Source of the DNA: [Limnothrix rosea] IAM M-220
GTDB taxonomy: Bacteria; Cyanobacteriota; Cyanobacteriia; Cyanobacteriales; MRBY01
Assembly (NCBI RefSeq): GCF_001904615.1
Contig: NZ_MRBY01000003.1
Span: forward strand, 1-64,000
Reading direction: 5' to 3'
DNA: 64,000 bases
Part shown: in pieces, positions 52,878 through 63,142 of the stretch
Layout: each line of letters opens with the position of its first letter
How positions within the stretch are numbered: the stretch's first letter is position 1
Program-made: the position numbers and the translations under genes
Notes under the pieces: model-generated
Told to the model about the DNA's origin: nothing
Database searches by the model: none
What the model saw: the letters and a program-made list of their open reading frames with translations, nothing else

Positions 52878-54133
52878 TGGGGATTCATGGTCACAATGGC
52901 GCAGCGTTCCGGCGACAAATATTGGCGAGCAAGACGCTGTAGATCATTGGCCGTTAACCGTCGCACTAATTGCGGATATAGATGGGCATGGTTCAGTTCT
53001 CCGAGGGTGTGATAGTAGCCGTAGAGTCCCGCCAGTTGGCTTGGCGTTTCCATGGAGAAAATATGATCGTTACAAAGAATCGATTTAGAGCGGTTTAGCT
53101 CCACCTCAGACACGGTGTGATTTTGGAGATAATTCAGGCGATCGCCGATTAATTTTTCCACATCAGGAATTTGTGCCTCATCTAGCCAAGCTTGGATGGT
53201 AAACAAACTTGAATCTCGCTGCAACGAAAACCCACTACTAATATCCATGACCCAATGGCGTTTTTCCCGTAGCTCTTGCACTAGCCATGACGAAACCGTT
53301 CCCGCCAAAATAATCGATAAAACATCTAACCCGACGGCATCCTCAAAATTATCAATGCCATCACAGAGCCAGCCCATAATCAGGCGCGACACTTCAATAT
53401 TGGGGAAACGAACTTCGCTGCGGCGCATTTCAATCAAAGGCGGTTCTGCTTCCACGCTAAAGGGTGGACATTCCGCGGGCACAGGGAATTTAGCAAAAGT
53501 CTTTTCGAGGAGCTCAATGGCTGGTTCAGCGGGAATATTACCGATCAGACTCACCGTCATATTTTGGGGCTGATAATGCGTGCGGTGAAAACAGCGCATC
53601 TGGTTGGGGGTATATTCACACAGTTGTTGCTCCTGTCCCAAAATCGAGCGTCCGTAGGGATGGCGGGCATAGAGTGTCCGGTTTAATTCTTGAAAGGCTA
53701 GCCAATCGGGATCGTCATTGCTGATATTAATTTCTTCCAGCACCACCAATCGCTCGCGGATAAATTCTTCGTCGGGAATGGTGGCATTTAATAAAATATC
53801 CCCCAGATGGGGCAGGGTTTCGCTTAGTTGATCGCGGGCGGTGGTGATAAAAAAATGGGCGTAATCGTAGCTTGTCGCCGCATTACTCGTGCCGCCGCGA
53901 TTTTCGATAATGTGGTCAAATTCACCGGGACAAACTTGGTCAGAGCCTTTAAAAACCATGTGCTCTAAAAAATGCGCCATCCCTTCCCATTCCGGTGGTT
54001 CGGCGATCGCCCCGGCTTTTACCCAAATATCACTCACAACGACTGACGCGGCAGGTAAATATTGGTGAATCACCTGTAAACCGCTATCAAGGGTGAAAAT
54101 CTGCACGGGATTTGGTTCAGGGGAATAGGGCAA
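52874..54133 (-). CDS. M16 family zinc metallopeptidase
   Basis: This 419-aa processing-peptidase-like enzyme has the inverted zinc motif HFLEHMVF (HxxEH, near 49-53) and the distal Glu region REEINISND-like LEEINISNDD near 123. The RMSRLIMGW-type second domain is seen as VSRLIMGW near 245. It is a single-unit M16B protein and would act as a dimer or with a paralogue. The start used is a TTG, as no nearby ATG is in frame. Confidence 0.9.
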   Translation of the reverse strand: MPYSPEPNPVQIFTLDSGLQVIHQYLPAASVVVSDIWVKAGAIAEPPEWEGMAHFLEHMVFKGSDQVCPGEFDHIIENRGGTSNAATSYDYAHFFITTARDQLSETLPHLGDILLNATIPDEEFIRERLVVLEEINISNDDPDWLAFQELNRTLYARHPYGRSILGQEQQLCEYTPNQMRCFHRTHYQPQNMTVSLIGNIPAEPAIELLEKTFAKFPVPAECPPFSVEAEPPLIEMRRSEVRFPNIEVSRLIMGWLCDGIDNFEDAVGLDVLSIILAGTVSSWLVQELREKRHWVMDISSGFSLQRDSSLFTIQAWLDEAQIPDVEKLIGDRLNYLQNHTVSEVELNRSKSILCNDHIFSMETPSQLAGLYGYYHTLGELNHAHLYPQLVRRLTANDLQRLARQYLSPERCAIVTMNPH

Positions 54134-54189
54134 TGATCATACCGGAATGACATTTTGTGCGTCCATCATAACCCGTTCTTCTCAGGCTC

Positions 54190-56307
54190 TTAATCAGATA
54201 ATGCTGAAATAAATCTAACGATTGCCGATGAGGCGATTTCTGTCGCCTGATCTAGATACACAAGGGCTTGGTAACACAGGGCGATCGCCTCGGCGCGGGT
54301 GGCTTCATCGTTAGGATTGAGGATTTTGGGATCGGGATAATTCACAATCAAATTCGCTTGGGTGGCAGCCGCCACAGCTTGGCGCGCGTAATCGGGAATC
54401 TCATCGGCATCGAGATAATAATTTAGCGATTCATCGATTTTTGCTGACGGTAAATTTAAGCCATTCGCTAGGGCTAAGATCACATGCACTCGCCGTAATC
54501 CTTGGTGGGGGTGAAAGGTTTGATCGGGAAACCCGGAGACAAAACCGCCTCGGTACACTTGCTGAATGGCATTAGCCGCCCAAAAATCACTCGGCACATC
54601 AAAAAAGATACTGGCAGGACGTACAGGCGGCGGCGCAAAAATATCACTTAACAGCGACGCAAATTCGGCACGTTTTAGGAGGGCATCGGGATGAAAAGAA
54701 CCGTCTTCATAGCCCTGCACTAAACCAAGGTTGGCGATCGCCGTAATAAAAGGCCTTGCCCAGTGGAAGGTCACATCACTAAAGGTAGGTAAATAGGGCA
54801 ATGGATCAACAATGTGCTCAGAATGGAGACGAGGTAATTTCTGGTTTACCACCAGCGCTTGGTGGAGTAGTGCCGCCATTTCTCCCCGCGTAATATCATG
54901 CAATGGCTGTAATCGACTTTGCTTTGGATAATTTACGATGAGGCTGTTTTGGGTAGCCGCCGCAACGGCATTCAGGGCATAGCTCGGAATTAACGGGCGA
55001 TCGCCATAGGCTTGGAGCACTTTTGGATTGCCACCTTTTAAACCCAATCCCTTTGCGAGGGAAATAATCGCCTGTAATCGCGTCAATGGCGCTTGGGGAC
55101 GGAAGGTATCATCGGGATAGCCAATCAAAAATCCCATCGTCACCGCTTTGGCGATCGCCCCTTTCCCCCAAAAACCATCGTCAATATCTTCAAACTCTGC
55201 GTCTTGAGCACCGAGGGGACGGGGCAAATCAAAACACCTTGCCAAGAGTGCCGCATATTCAGCACGAGTTAAGGGCGCATCCGGTCGAAAAGTACCATCG
55301 GGAAAACCCTGTAAATAATCGTTTTCCACTAAAACTTGAATAAACGGTTCTGCCCAATGACTCAACACATCCCGAAAAGGAGTCATCCCCATTTTTGTGA
55401 CAGGCACTGCCGCTGCTGCAAACTCCACCATGCCCGCCGTCGTCACTGGATTGAGATCATTGCCAACAGAAATCACGACTTCATCGGTTTTATTGCGTAG
55501 GTCAGCTTCCATATTTTGGCGAATAATATTGCCCGCCGGATCTTGGGTTAAACCGAGGTCTGGCTGGGCGTTACCACTGATCACGATCCCAAATTCTTGA
55601 TTTAGCTCGATGATATTACGGCGTAAAACGGGTCGCGTTTGTTTGGCAATGAAAACACCCACTTGATTTTGGGCGATGCGATTATGGGCAATAAAAGGCG
55701 CTGCTGACTCATTGAGGGCGATGGCATATTGATTGCCTTGAAACTGGTTATGACAAATTTCTCCTTTGGCGTTGTTTGCCATAAAAATGGCATTACCTTT
55801 GTTGTCGAGAAACAAATTGTCAAAAATCAGAGCCTTACTGGTTCCTGCCGCAAAAATGGCCTCCCGGCGACAGTGCTGAAAACAGTTATTTTCAATTTCG
55901 ACTCTGCCCGCTTCAATCCATACCCCAGTACTTTTGCGCTCTAGATTAATCACCGTTACTCCTTTTAAAGCGCTATCAGGAGCCATGGCGATCGCCACAT
56001 TTTGAGCCTTGAGGCGATCGCTATTGTAAATGCCGCTCCCACGAATAATCACCCCATCACCCTGGCTGGCAATATCACCAATAAGCTGTACCCCACTGGG
56101 CAAAATCAATGGAAATAATTCCCCTCCTTTGCGAGTGTAGTGGCCGGAAGCCAGATGAATCACACAGTCAGAAGTCGAACGTTTAATGGCTGTTGAAATC
56201 GTTTTCAGTGGCGCATGCGCACTACCGCTATTTTCGTCGTCACCAAGTTCAGGATTTACGTAGAGCAATGGCTGCAACATGGAGAGGGGAGTAAAAGATT
56301 GACGCAT
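54190..56307 (-). CDS. Beta-helix (DUF1565) protein with C-terminal SLH domains
   Basis: This 705-aa protein has an N-terminal parallel beta-helix (about 15-270) opening with LYVNPELGDDENSGSAHAPL, the DUF1565 signature, with right-handed helix coils such as IENNCFQHCRREAIFAAGTS. A linker leads to several SLH repeats (about 310-680), for example VENDYLQGFPDGTFRPDAPL and VSGFPDQTFHPHQGL, which should anchor it to the cell wall. No classical signal peptide is clear, so the export route is uncertain. It may bind surface polysaccharide. Confidence 0.85.
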   Translation of the reverse strand: MRQSFTPLSMLQPLLYVNPELGDDENSGSAHAPLKTISTAIKRSTSDCVIHLASGHYTRKGGELFPLILPSGVQLIGDIASQGDGVIIRGSGIYNSDRLKAQNVAIAMAPDSALKGVTVINLERKSTGVWIEAGRVEIENNCFQHCRREAIFAAGTSKALIFDNLFLDNKGNAIFMANNAKGEICHNQFQGNQYAIALNESAAPFIAHNRIAQNQVGVFIAKQTRPVLRRNIIELNQEFGIVISGNAQPDLGLTQDPAGNIIRQNMEADLRNKTDEVVISVGNDLNPVTTAGMVEFAAAAVPVTKMGMTPFRDVLSHWAEPFIQVLVENDYLQGFPDGTFRPDAPLTRAEYAALLARCFDLPRPLGAQDAEFEDIDDGFWGKGAIAKAVTMGFLIGYPDDTFRPQAPLTRLQAIISLAKGLGLKGGNPKVLQAYGDRPLIPSYALNAVAAATQNSLIVNYPKQSRLQPLHDITRGEMAALLHQALVVNQKLPRLHSEHIVDPLPYLPTFSDVTFHWARPFITAIANLGLVQGYEDGSFHPDALLKRAEFASLLSDIFAPPPVRPASIFFDVPSDFWAANAIQQVYRGGFVSGFPDQTFHPHQGLRRVHVILALANGLNLPSAKIDESLNYYLDADEIPDYARQAVAAATQANLIVNYPDPKILNPNDEATRAEAIALCYQALVYLDQATEIASSAIVRFISALSD

Positions 56308-56492
56308 CCATCATAAATTCTCCGTGGGGTTCACTGCTGTTTTTACCTGAGGATTTACAGAATGTATTCTTTTCGCCGCTAATCCCCTTGCTTTTAACTC
56401 ATAAAGTATTCTTCCTAACATAATCTTAAGGAATCAATGCATTAAAATCATCGGTGGATGAGTAACTGGCATCACAGCAGGGGAAGGAAGAA

Positions 56493-57413
56493 ATGAGACT
56501 TGAACAGCTAGAGGCTTTTTTGGCGATCGCCGCCACCGGAAATTTTGGACAGGCCGCCAAACAATGCAGTGTGACCCAATCGACCGTCAGTCGGCAGATC
56601 CAGAGCCTAGAAACGACGATGGGCACGCCTCTATTTCACCGTAATGCCCAAGTAAAATTGACCCTTGCAGGAGAGCGATTTTTACCCTACGCCCGCAAAA
56701 TCTGTGGCAGTTGGAATAATGCCAAAAAAGAAATCGACGAACTGATTTCCGGTAAACAATCAGAACTGTGTATCGCGGCCATTCATTCCGTCTGTGCCTA
56801 CCATTTGCCCCCAGTGCTAAAGCGGTTTTATCGCATGTATCCCCAAACCCAACTACGTGTTACAGCCCTAGGCAGCGATCGTGCCCTTAAGGTATTACGG
56901 GATAACCTCATCGATGTGGCGATCGTCATGAACAATCGCTTTTTAACCTCCAGTCCCGACATGGTGGTGCAGACCCTTTATCGCGAAAGTATTGAAGTCT
57001 TAGTCAGTAAAGAACATCCCCTTGCCGACAAACCAGTTCTCTCCTGGAAAGACCTTGCCGACTATCCCCAAGTGGTTTTTAAGGACGGCTATGGCATGCA
57101 GCGTTATGTCCAAGACCAGCTCAACAAACAGGGCTTATCTACTGGTACAACTGTCGAGCTGAATAGCTTAGATGCCTTTCGCGGCGTTGTCCGTCAAGGC
57201 GACATGTTAGCTTTATTGCCCCAGTCAGCCCTCATTGAAGCAGAGCGCGATCCAGACTTAGTTGTGATTCCCCTAGCTGATGCGAAGGATTTTCGAGAAG
57301 TCGTTTTAGTGACCACCAGCGATCGCCTAGAGATTCCGCCGATCCAATATTTCTGTAACCAGATTATTCAGTGCATCAGCAAATCCCCAACAAATTCGCC
57401 CCTTAGCGCTTGA
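56493..57413 (+). CDS. ntcB: LysR-family regulator, NtcB-like
   Basis: This 306-aa protein has a LysR HTH at 1-60 (MRLEQLEAFLAIAATGNFGQ, then QSTVSRQIQSLE) and an effector domain from about 90. The effector part (CIAAIHSVCAYHLPPVLKRF; VTALGSDRALKVLRDNLIDV; YPQVVFKDGYGMQRYVQ) closely resembles NtcB, the nitrite-responsive activator of nitrate-assimilation genes. A good ribosome binding site (GGAAGGAAG) precedes the ATG. No nitrate genes are in the window, so the name rests on sequence memory. Confidence 0.78.
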   Translation: MRLEQLEAFLAIAATGNFGQAAKQCSVTQSTVSRQIQSLETTMGTPLFHRNAQVKLTLAGERFLPYARKICGSWNNAKKEIDELISGKQSELCIAAIHSVCAYHLPPVLKRFYRMYPQTQLRVTALGSDRALKVLRDNLIDVAIVMNNRFLTSSPDMVVQTLYRESIEVLVSKEHPLADKPVLSWKDLADYPQVVFKDGYGMQRYVQDQLNKQGLSTGTTVELNSLDAFRGVVRQGDMLALLPQSALIEAERDPDLVVIPLADAKDFREVVLVTTSDRLEIPPIQYFCNQIIQCISKSPTNSPLSA

Positions 57414-57441
57414 CCCTTGCACGACCAAAACTTGATCCCAC

Positions 57442-57473
57442 AAAAAAATCGCCCTAACCGTAGTTGGGGCGAT
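57442..57473 (-). terminator. Terminator of apcF
   Basis: On the minus strand a strong stem (ATCGCCCCAAC / GTTAGGGCGAT, 4-nt loop) is followed by TTTTTTT. It uses part of a HIP1 octamer and lies about 70 bp past the apcF stop. Confidence 0.85.
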
Positions 57474-57543
57474 CGCCAGAGATAGGTTGATATTAAAAAG
57501 ATTTAAAAAAAGAAAAATTAGGAAAGATCGTAGCTGCGTCTGC

Positions 57544-58053
57544 TTAGATATCGATTTCGCTGAGTTCCCGCGTCATATGGTCAAACGGCTCATCAACAAA
57601 AGAAGTGTTAGTAATGCCAGCTTCCGCCGCCGCTGATTTGATCGCTTCCTTTAGAAATTGAATACCACGAACAGTAGGTCCAATCGGCACACTGAGGGAA
57701 TTATAAGTCTCTCTAAGACCCTGAAGTACCCGCTCATTTAGAACATCAGAGTTCCCAGCAATAATCGCGTAGGTGCCATAGCGCAGATAGTAGTCCATAT
57801 CCCGCAAGCAAGCAGAATAGCGACGAGTGGTATAGGCATTACCACCAGCCAGCAGTAGTTCTGGGACAGCCTCAAAAAGTTGGTTTGCCGCAAACTTGAC
57901 GATATCCGCAGAGTTGCTATTCACCACTAACGCTGTTTTCACTCGGTCAGCACCAGTATCAAAATAGCTTTTGAGGTAGTCAATGGCATTACGGTCGAAG
58001 TAACGCCCGGTTGTATCGTAATTTCTGATCAGACTTGTAACAGCGTCCTGCAT
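57544..58053 (-). CDS. apcF: Allophycocyanin beta-18 subunit (ApcF)
   Basis: ApcF is a phycobilisome core subunit that replaces one ApcB next to the terminal emitter ApcE. This 169-aa protein starts MQDAVTSLIRNYDTTGRYFD. The chromophore cysteine lies in RRYSACLRDMDYYLRYG near 80-85, and the end FVDEPFDHMTRELSEIDI is diagnostic for ApcF against ApcB. It is monocistronic, as usual in cyanobacteria. Confidence 0.95.
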   Translation of the reverse strand: MQDAVTSLIRNYDTTGRYFDRNAIDYLKSYFDTGADRVKTALVVNSNSADIVKFAANQLFEAVPELLLAGGNAYTTRRYSACLRDMDYYLRYGTYAIIAGNSDVLNERVLQGLRETYNSLSVPIGPTVRGIQFLKEAIKSAAAEAGITNTSFVDEPFDHMTRELSEIDI

Positions 58054-58108
58054 TAAAATTTTCTCCGAACAGCAGTTTTTATTAAGCTCGTTTAGGACAG
58101 ATCATCCC

Positions 58109-58460
58109 TTGACATCCTCTCCCAGCCACCCTAAAGGGTATGCAGAGAGATTCCTTGGGTCGCCCCAAAGATTTCCTGTGTCACTGCCAGTTGGCTAGAC
58201 ACCGTTATCGATGTCCCCGCTACCTCGACTCCACAGGCATTTTCTATTTCCCGTTGCCCACGGGTACTCATGACTTGAGCAGCCGCCACATCACAAGGCT
58301 TAACTGACCCGCAGTTGGCTCTAGCTGAAATTCCCATGTCATACCAAGCATGTCTACATAATAACAAATATTGTGTAAACTACTCACTTTGTCCACGCTT
58401 CGCTACACCACTAACCAAGCTTTCACCTATGGTCGGAGTGCTGCGAAGTTCTTCTGATAG
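58109..58460 (-). repeat. ~350-bp repeat, IS200/IS605-like right-end remnant (copy 2)
   Basis: This stretch is highly similar to 306-655. It begins TTGACATCCTCTC with the stem ACCCT-AA-AGGGT. The minus strand has two short broken frames (containing AQVMSTRGQREIENACGVEV and SEELRSTPTIGESLVSGV) that look like tails of a lost coding region. No transposase remains. If it is a TnpB element end, the guide-RNA part may survive. It lies just upstream of apcF, so it could affect that promoter. Confidence 0.55.
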
Positions 58461-58931
58461 AGATGCCCTAGCATCGCCATTATCGTAATTTTTTACAAAT
58501 TCCATACTCCCAGTTTTTGACCTTGTTCGACATATTTCTTTAAAAAAAATAATAATCAAGACTCTCTTTATCTCAAAATTGCGACACAAAATCTCACTCA
58601 TGTCGTTTAGCGCCTAAATTGTCCATAATTGGCAATCCATTCAGCAACTTTGAAAAGTACAATTTTTCCGACTTGATTTCAGTTTTGCGCAGTGGGCGAA
58701 TCTAGGATGGGGCATGGAGATGGGGGCATCGAGATGGGGGGACACGGCGATAATTCTAAGGGAAGGTGGAGCTAGGGGATCAAAGGATTGGGAGACCAAG
58801 GGACACAGGGATAGTTAGAGTTTTTTTCACTATGGTCTCACTAAAATTTGTGGGCTGACAAAATCACTTTTTCTTTTAAGTTCTGCCATCTCTCCGTCTC
58901 TATTACAGGCTGTCCTCGACCTAAGCTCAGA
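58461..58931. other. Gap with purine-rich degenerate repeats
   Basis: No gene is supported. From about 58690 to 58830 the plus strand is rich in GGGGCATGGAGATGGG and GGGACACGG-like words. A pyrimidine-rich CCATCTCTCCGTCTCTATT follows near 58886-58905. The pair could be arms of a decayed MITE-like element related to those elsewhere in the window. Confidence 0.4.
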
Positions 58932-59948
58932 TCACTTAACTTGGCTATGTTCTTTGTCTACCGCTGAAACTGAAGACTCTATAACTGTATCGGGGGTGAG
59001 GGATCGCCACTGCTTTGCGATACGTTCCCGTTGATTAATTAAATAGATGCTCACAAGGGTCAATGCCACGCCAAACCACTGGAGATTACTCAGTTCTTCG
59101 GAGAGTAACAGATGACCGAAAATCAAGGCGAAAATGGGGGTAAGAAAGGTGAGGGCGCTCAGGCTTGTTAGATTGCCTTTTGATGCTAGTAAAAAGAATA
59201 AACTGTAGGCGATCGCGCTCCCAAAAATTGTGGCGTAACTCAGAGCCAGCCAGCCAGAAAGATCAATATTTTGCCACTGTTGTGTTTCTAGAAAACCAGA
59301 GGCAATTAAGAGGGGCAGACCACCAATAATCATGTGCCAACCTGTGGCCACTACTGGATCAACATAACGACTGACATAGCGAATTAAAATCGTCCCCACC
59401 GCCATTGATAGTGAAGCGCCCAACATTAAAACTTCGCCACTAACTTCAAGGTTTTCAACCTGTAAAAAGGAAAAATCACCATGGGCTATGGCAAAAATCC
59501 AGTCGTCGGGAATGCCAATTAAGCTAATGCCGAGAATGCCGATGGTCAAACCGAGCCACCCCCACAGACCGATGCGTTCTCCAAATAGCCAGCTCGAAAG
59601 TAGGGCGACGGCAAGGGGCTGTGAATCAATCATCACGGATCCTAAGCCTGCGCCAGTTTTGACGAGACCTTCTGCTAGAAATCCCTGAAACATGAGGCCA
59701 TCAATGAGGGCAAATCCACAGATCCAAATCCAGCCTTCTGCTGAAATTTTTTGCTCGCGACCCATCATTCGGGCAAATAATAGTACTAAAATGCCGGCTG
59801 GCACTAAACGTATTGATGCGAGAAATAGAGGGGAAGTAACTTCTAAAACTCCTTTCATGGCGACCATTGCTGTGCCCCATAGGAAAAAGGGCGCGATTAA
59901 CACCAAAGGAAATTTGATAAATGTGTCCTTCGATAAATTGGCGGTCAT
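58932..59948 (-). CDS. EamA/DMT-family transporter
   Basis: This 338-aa membrane protein has ten hydrophobic segments in two EamA repeats (about 12-140 and 170-305). Features include FFLWGTAMVAMKGVLEV near 20-36 and SAIAYSLFFLLASKGNLTSL near 238-257, both common in DMT exporters. A polar C-terminal tail (about 310-338) follows. Substrates of the family range from amino acids to cofactors and cannot be assigned here. Confidence 0.88.
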   Translation of the reverse strand: MTANLSKDTFIKFPLVLIAPFFLWGTAMVAMKGVLEVTSPLFLASIRLVPAGILVLLFARMMGREQKISAEGWIWICGFALIDGLMFQGFLAEGLVKTGAGLGSVMIDSQPLAVALLSSWLFGERIGLWGWLGLTIGILGISLIGIPDDWIFAIAHGDFSFLQVENLEVSGEVLMLGASLSMAVGTILIRYVSRYVDPVVATGWHMIIGGLPLLIASGFLETQQWQNIDLSGWLALSYATIFGSAIAYSLFFLLASKGNLTSLSALTFLTPIFALIFGHLLLSEELSNLQWFGVALTLVSIYLINQRERIAKQWRSLTPDTVIESSVSAVDKEHSQVK

Positions 59949-60226
59949 AGGGTTCTAGGGATGGATAAAAAATTGCGTAATGTTAAGGATACGAGAATTT
60001 TTCGGTGAATGCAGCGCAGCGAGATACATTTCTACTGGATGAATGGTTTCTTGCGTTTTGCTTTTTGTCTATTTTTTCTACATGATTTTGATCTTGCCTT
60101 TGGTAAAAGATTGTGGTGTATCAAGGGGGCGATCGCTCTCTGAATAGCCAGCATCCGATAAGATAGAGAACTGCTGTCAACGATTGGCTGCAACTCAAGT
60201 TTTTTTATTTTCTTTTCAAAAGATCT

Positions 60227-61045
60227 ATGGTGTGGCCCTTTCCTCCAAAATATCGGAAACAAATTGCTCGCATTGAAATCACTGGGGCGATCGCCTCGGA
60301 GACTCGCAAAACTGTTTTAAAAGCCCTAAAAGAAGTTGAGGAGAAGAAGTTTCCAGCCCTGCTGCTGCGTATCGATTCTCCCGGTGGCACTGTTGGAGAT
60401 TCCCAAGAGATTTACGAAGCCTTAAAAAGGCTACAAAAGAAAGTCAAAATTGTGGCGAGCTTTGGTAATATCTCCGCTTCTGGGGGGGTTTATATCAGCA
60501 TGGGTGCTCAACATATTGTTTCCAATCCGGGCACGATTACGGGCAGTATTGGTGTCATCCTCCGGGGCAATAATCTTGAGCGACTCTTGGATAAGGTTGG
60601 TGTTTCTTTTAAGGTCATTAAATCGGGTCCCTATAAAGATATTTTGTCCTTTGACCGGGAATTAACCCAAGCAGAAGAAGGGATTCTCCAAGATCTGATT
60701 GATATTAGCTATGGGCAGTTTGTCCAAACTATTGCCGATGCTCGTGGTCTCGATGTGGCAACGGTGAAAACCTTTGCTGATGGGCGTATTTTTAGTGGTG
60801 AACAGGCCAAGGAGCTCGGTACTGTTGACCGTTTGGGTACGGAAGAGGATGCTAGGGTTTGGGCGGCAGAGCTGGCTGGTCTTGATCCTGAGAAGGCGGA
60901 ATGCAACACCATTGAAGAGCCAAAATCTTTTATCAATCGGGTTTTAAATCGCGGTCAAGGGCGATCGGCCTTTGGGAATACCCTGAATTGGGTAGAATTT
61001 GAACTGTCAACGGCAGGACAGCCTCTGTGGTTATTTCGACCCTAG
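60227..61045 (+). CDS. sppA: Signal peptide peptidase SppA (short form)
   Basis: This 272-aa serine protease of the S49 family degrades cleaved signal peptides at the membrane. It has one half of the long SppA. The catalytic Ser lies in GNISASGGVYISMG near 84-97, and the Lys in KSGPYKDILSFDRELT near 136-151. LLRIDSPGGTVGDSQEIY near 46 is the conserved first motif. A short N-terminus without a clear membrane anchor is seen (MVWPFPPKYRKQ). aroH follows closely. Confidence 0.92.
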   Translation: MVWPFPPKYRKQIARIEITGAIASETRKTVLKALKEVEEKKFPALLLRIDSPGGTVGDSQEIYEALKRLQKKVKIVASFGNISASGGVYISMGAQHIVSNPGTITGSIGVILRGNNLERLLDKVGVSFKVIKSGPYKDILSFDRELTQAEEGILQDLIDISYGQFVQTIADARGLDVATVKTFADGRIFSGEQAKELGTVDRLGTEEDARVWAAELAGLDPEKAECNTIEEPKSFINRVLNRGQGRSAFGNTLNWVEFELSTAGQPLWLFRP

Positions 61046-61094
61046 GGTTAGTTGATTTTTAATGGACTCATTATTTCTGGTGGAGGAGAACAAC

Positions 61095-61484
61095 GTGGAC
61101 TGGAAGGTACGGGCAATTCGCGGCGCAACAACGGCATCGGCAAATACTAAGGAGGCGATCGCTGAGGCTGTGAGGGAATTACTCGATGATATCGACCAGC
61201 GTAATGAGCTCGATCCTGAAGAAATTATTAGTGTTGTCTTTACGGCTACGGCGGATTTAGATGCGGTCTTTCCGGCGGCGATCGCCCGGCAACGGGAAAA
61301 TTGGGACAATGTCCCTTTATTAGATGTTCAGCAGATGGCTGTGTCGTCTAGTCTCGAAAAATGTATCCGTGTTTTGATCCATATCAACACACCAAAGCCC
61401 CAGACAGAAATCAACCATTCCTACCTGCGCCACGCAAAAAATCTCCGCCCCGATTGGACGTTAGCCCAAGTTGCAAATCACTAG
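61095..61484 (+). CDS. aroH: Chorismate mutase (AroH class)
   Basis: This 129-aa monofunctional chorismate mutase leads from chorismate to prephenate for Phe and Tyr. It begins [20 protein letters not shown], which holds the conserved active-site Arg, and has [36 protein letters not shown] and [14 protein letters not shown], all typical of the Bacillus-type trimer. I chose the GTG with GGAGGAG 7 nt upstream; an ATG at 61062 would add 11 residues. The end overlaps cpcF by 24 bp, convergently. Confidence 0.93.
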   Translation: MDWKVRAIRGATTASANTKEAIAEAVRELLDDIDQRNELDPEEIISVVFTATADLDAVFPAAIARQRENWDNVPLLDVQQMAVSSSLEKCIRVLIHINTPKPQTEINHSYLRHAKNLRPDWTLAQVANH

Positions 61485-62135
61485 GTCATCAAGGGCAATC
61501 GATATATTGTTGTCTACAGTAATTTGTTTTAAAGCTTGCAAGCATCTCGCTCGCACTACAATTTCTGCTTCTGTTGTCATAAATTCTTTAAGCTGATCAC
61601 AGGCTCTCTTTTGCCATGCTTCGGGCAGTGACCGCGTCAAACCTGCTAAGCCGGCGATCGCCCCATAACGCACCACCCATTCGCCATCCTCTAGGGCCAA
61701 TAATAAACAGTCCAGCACCTTCTGTTGCCATTGCAGACGTTCATTTTGATCGGCTATATCTTGCCATAAAATACTGCCCAATCCCTTTGTCGCAGCCCGC
61801 CGTACACTCAAAGAAAAGTCGGTATTGGCCGCTTCAATCAGCAAATCAAGGGCCCGCGGATCACCAATCCCCGCAAATACCCGGATCATCCAGGCTCTTG
61901 CTCCGTAGTTATAGCCGTCGAGGTTATCCAAAAGATAGGGAATAACGGGCTTCCCAATTTGAATGAGGCCATCTACCGCCGCAACGGCCGCCCCCGGATT
62001 ATTAAACCGCAGCACATCCACCAAGGTTGCCATCGCAGTTTGATCCGCAACGGCCGCTAAATCCTCGACGGCATCAATTAATCCTTGGGAAGAATCGGCC
62101 TGATCAACGGCACGAATGAGTTCTGCAACAGTCAT
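61461..62135 (-). CDS. cpcF: Phycocyanin alpha phycocyanobilin lyase subunit CpcF
   Basis: CpcF and CpcE together attach phycocyanobilin to Cys84 of CpcA. This 224-aa protein consists of HEAT/EZ repeats ([20 protein letters not shown] near 40-59, [19 protein letters not shown] near 90, [19 protein letters not shown] near 145). The start [14 protein letters not shown] matches family members; a longer frame starting upstream is less likely. It is the last gene of the cpc cluster and overlaps aroH at its 3' end. Confidence 0.92.
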   Translation of the reverse strand: MTVAELIRAVDQADSSQGLIDAVEDLAAVADQTAMATLVDVLRFNNPGAAVAAVDGLIQIGKPVIPYLLDNLDGYNYGARAWMIRVFAGIGDPRALDLLIEAANTDFSLSVRRAATKGLGSILWQDIADQNERLQWQQKVLDCLLLALEDGEWVVRYGAIAGLAGLTRSLPEAWQKRACDQLKEFMTTEAEIVVRARCLQALKQITVDNNISIALDDLVICNLG

Positions 62136-62182
62136 AAATTCAATAAAAATAAATTTAGTAAAATCAATCAAGTGGGCAACAG

Positions 62183-62995
62183 CTAAAGCAAACTATCCAT
62201 TAACTTTAGAAGGCGATCGCCCTCGGTATCTAATAAACCTTGGGTGTGATGTAGATGGGATTCCATTACTCCCTTCAGGGAAATTAATTTCAGACTATTT
62301 TCCGCTAGGGTCTCGGCGATCGCCGGAGCAGCAGGCACATAACCAATAGCTCCCAAATCCATCAACGCAGACCGTCGCAGCTGTAAAGTATCACCACCTA
62401 AAGCCCCAATTAACTGCTCCGCATACATCGCCTCACCCGTGAGCTGATACATTGCCCGTAGCGCTGCGTAACGAATTTTCTCCGTACCATGGCCTAAAAA
62501 TTCCTTGATTTCAGCAATAGCTTCGACCGCACCAATGGCCCCTAATGCCTCCAAAATTGCCTCATAGGGTTGCACAAAATGGGGCTTTCCTTCCTTTAAC
62601 ACTGCCGCCTCAACACCCCCTGCCAGCATCTCGCGCAGAGGAGCGATCGCTCGTTTATCTTTGAGCAGCTCTAAAGACTGGGCTGCCGATTCCCGCACAT
62701 AATAATCTTCACTCTCAAGACAGCAAATCAAAGGCTCAACAACTGCAGGATTATCTAATTTCCCCAAAGCCTTCGCTGCATTGCGCCGTAGGGGATACCC
62801 ACCATCAGGAGAACGATCCGCCTCATCTTTTAAAGCATCCAATAAAGCCGCCAAGGCTCGGTCATCTTTTACTCGAAAACGACCAAACCACCAAGCCGCA
62901 TAATATCTTTTCCCTAAATCTTCCGTTTGCTGGATATTGGCGATCGCCTCCTCTAACGTCCAAGCCTCAGCCATCTTCCAGTCATTATCAACCAT
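62183..62995 (-). CDS. cpcE: Phycocyanin alpha phycocyanobilin lyase subunit CpcE
   Basis: CpcE is the partner of CpcF in the heterodimeric lyase. The 270-aa HEAT-repeat protein has the typical [20 protein letters not shown] near 13-32 and [20 protein letters not shown]. Repeats such as [20 protein letters not shown] follow near 77-96. cpcA lies 140 bp upstream and cpcF 47 bp downstream, so all are probably one transcript with internal processing. Confidence 0.94.
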   Translation of the reverse strand: MVDNDWKMAEAWTLEEAIANIQQTEDLGKRYYAAWWFGRFRVKDDRALAALLDALKDEADRSPDGGYPLRRNAAKALGKLDNPAVVEPLICCLESEDYYVRESAAQSLELLKDKRAIAPLREMLAGGVEAAVLKEGKPHFVQPYEAILEALGAIGAVEAIAEIKEFLGHGTEKIRYAALRAMYQLTGEAMYAEQLIGALGGDTLQLRRSALMDLGAIGYVPAAPAIAETLAENSLKLISLKGVMESHLHHTQGLLDTEGDRLLKLMDSLL

Positions 62996-63108
62996 GCCCT
63001 CGAACCAATACCTTCAGAAAAAACAAAAACTGACAACAAATATTGCCAGACACAACAAGACCCAGACAGACGATCAACTACCGACAAAAAAGCCAACAGT
63101 CGATTGTC

Positions 63109-63142
63109 CATCTAGGTCAATGCAACCACTAGAGACTAGATG
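63109..63142 (-). other. Stem-loop at the 3' end of cpcA
   Basis: An inverted repeat CATCTAG / CTAGATG on the minus strand includes the cpcA stop codon. A further TTTTTT run lies about 20 nt beyond, near 63085-63090. It could stabilise the abundant cpcBA mRNA or attenuate transcription into cpcE-cpcF, which is inference. Confidence 0.4.
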
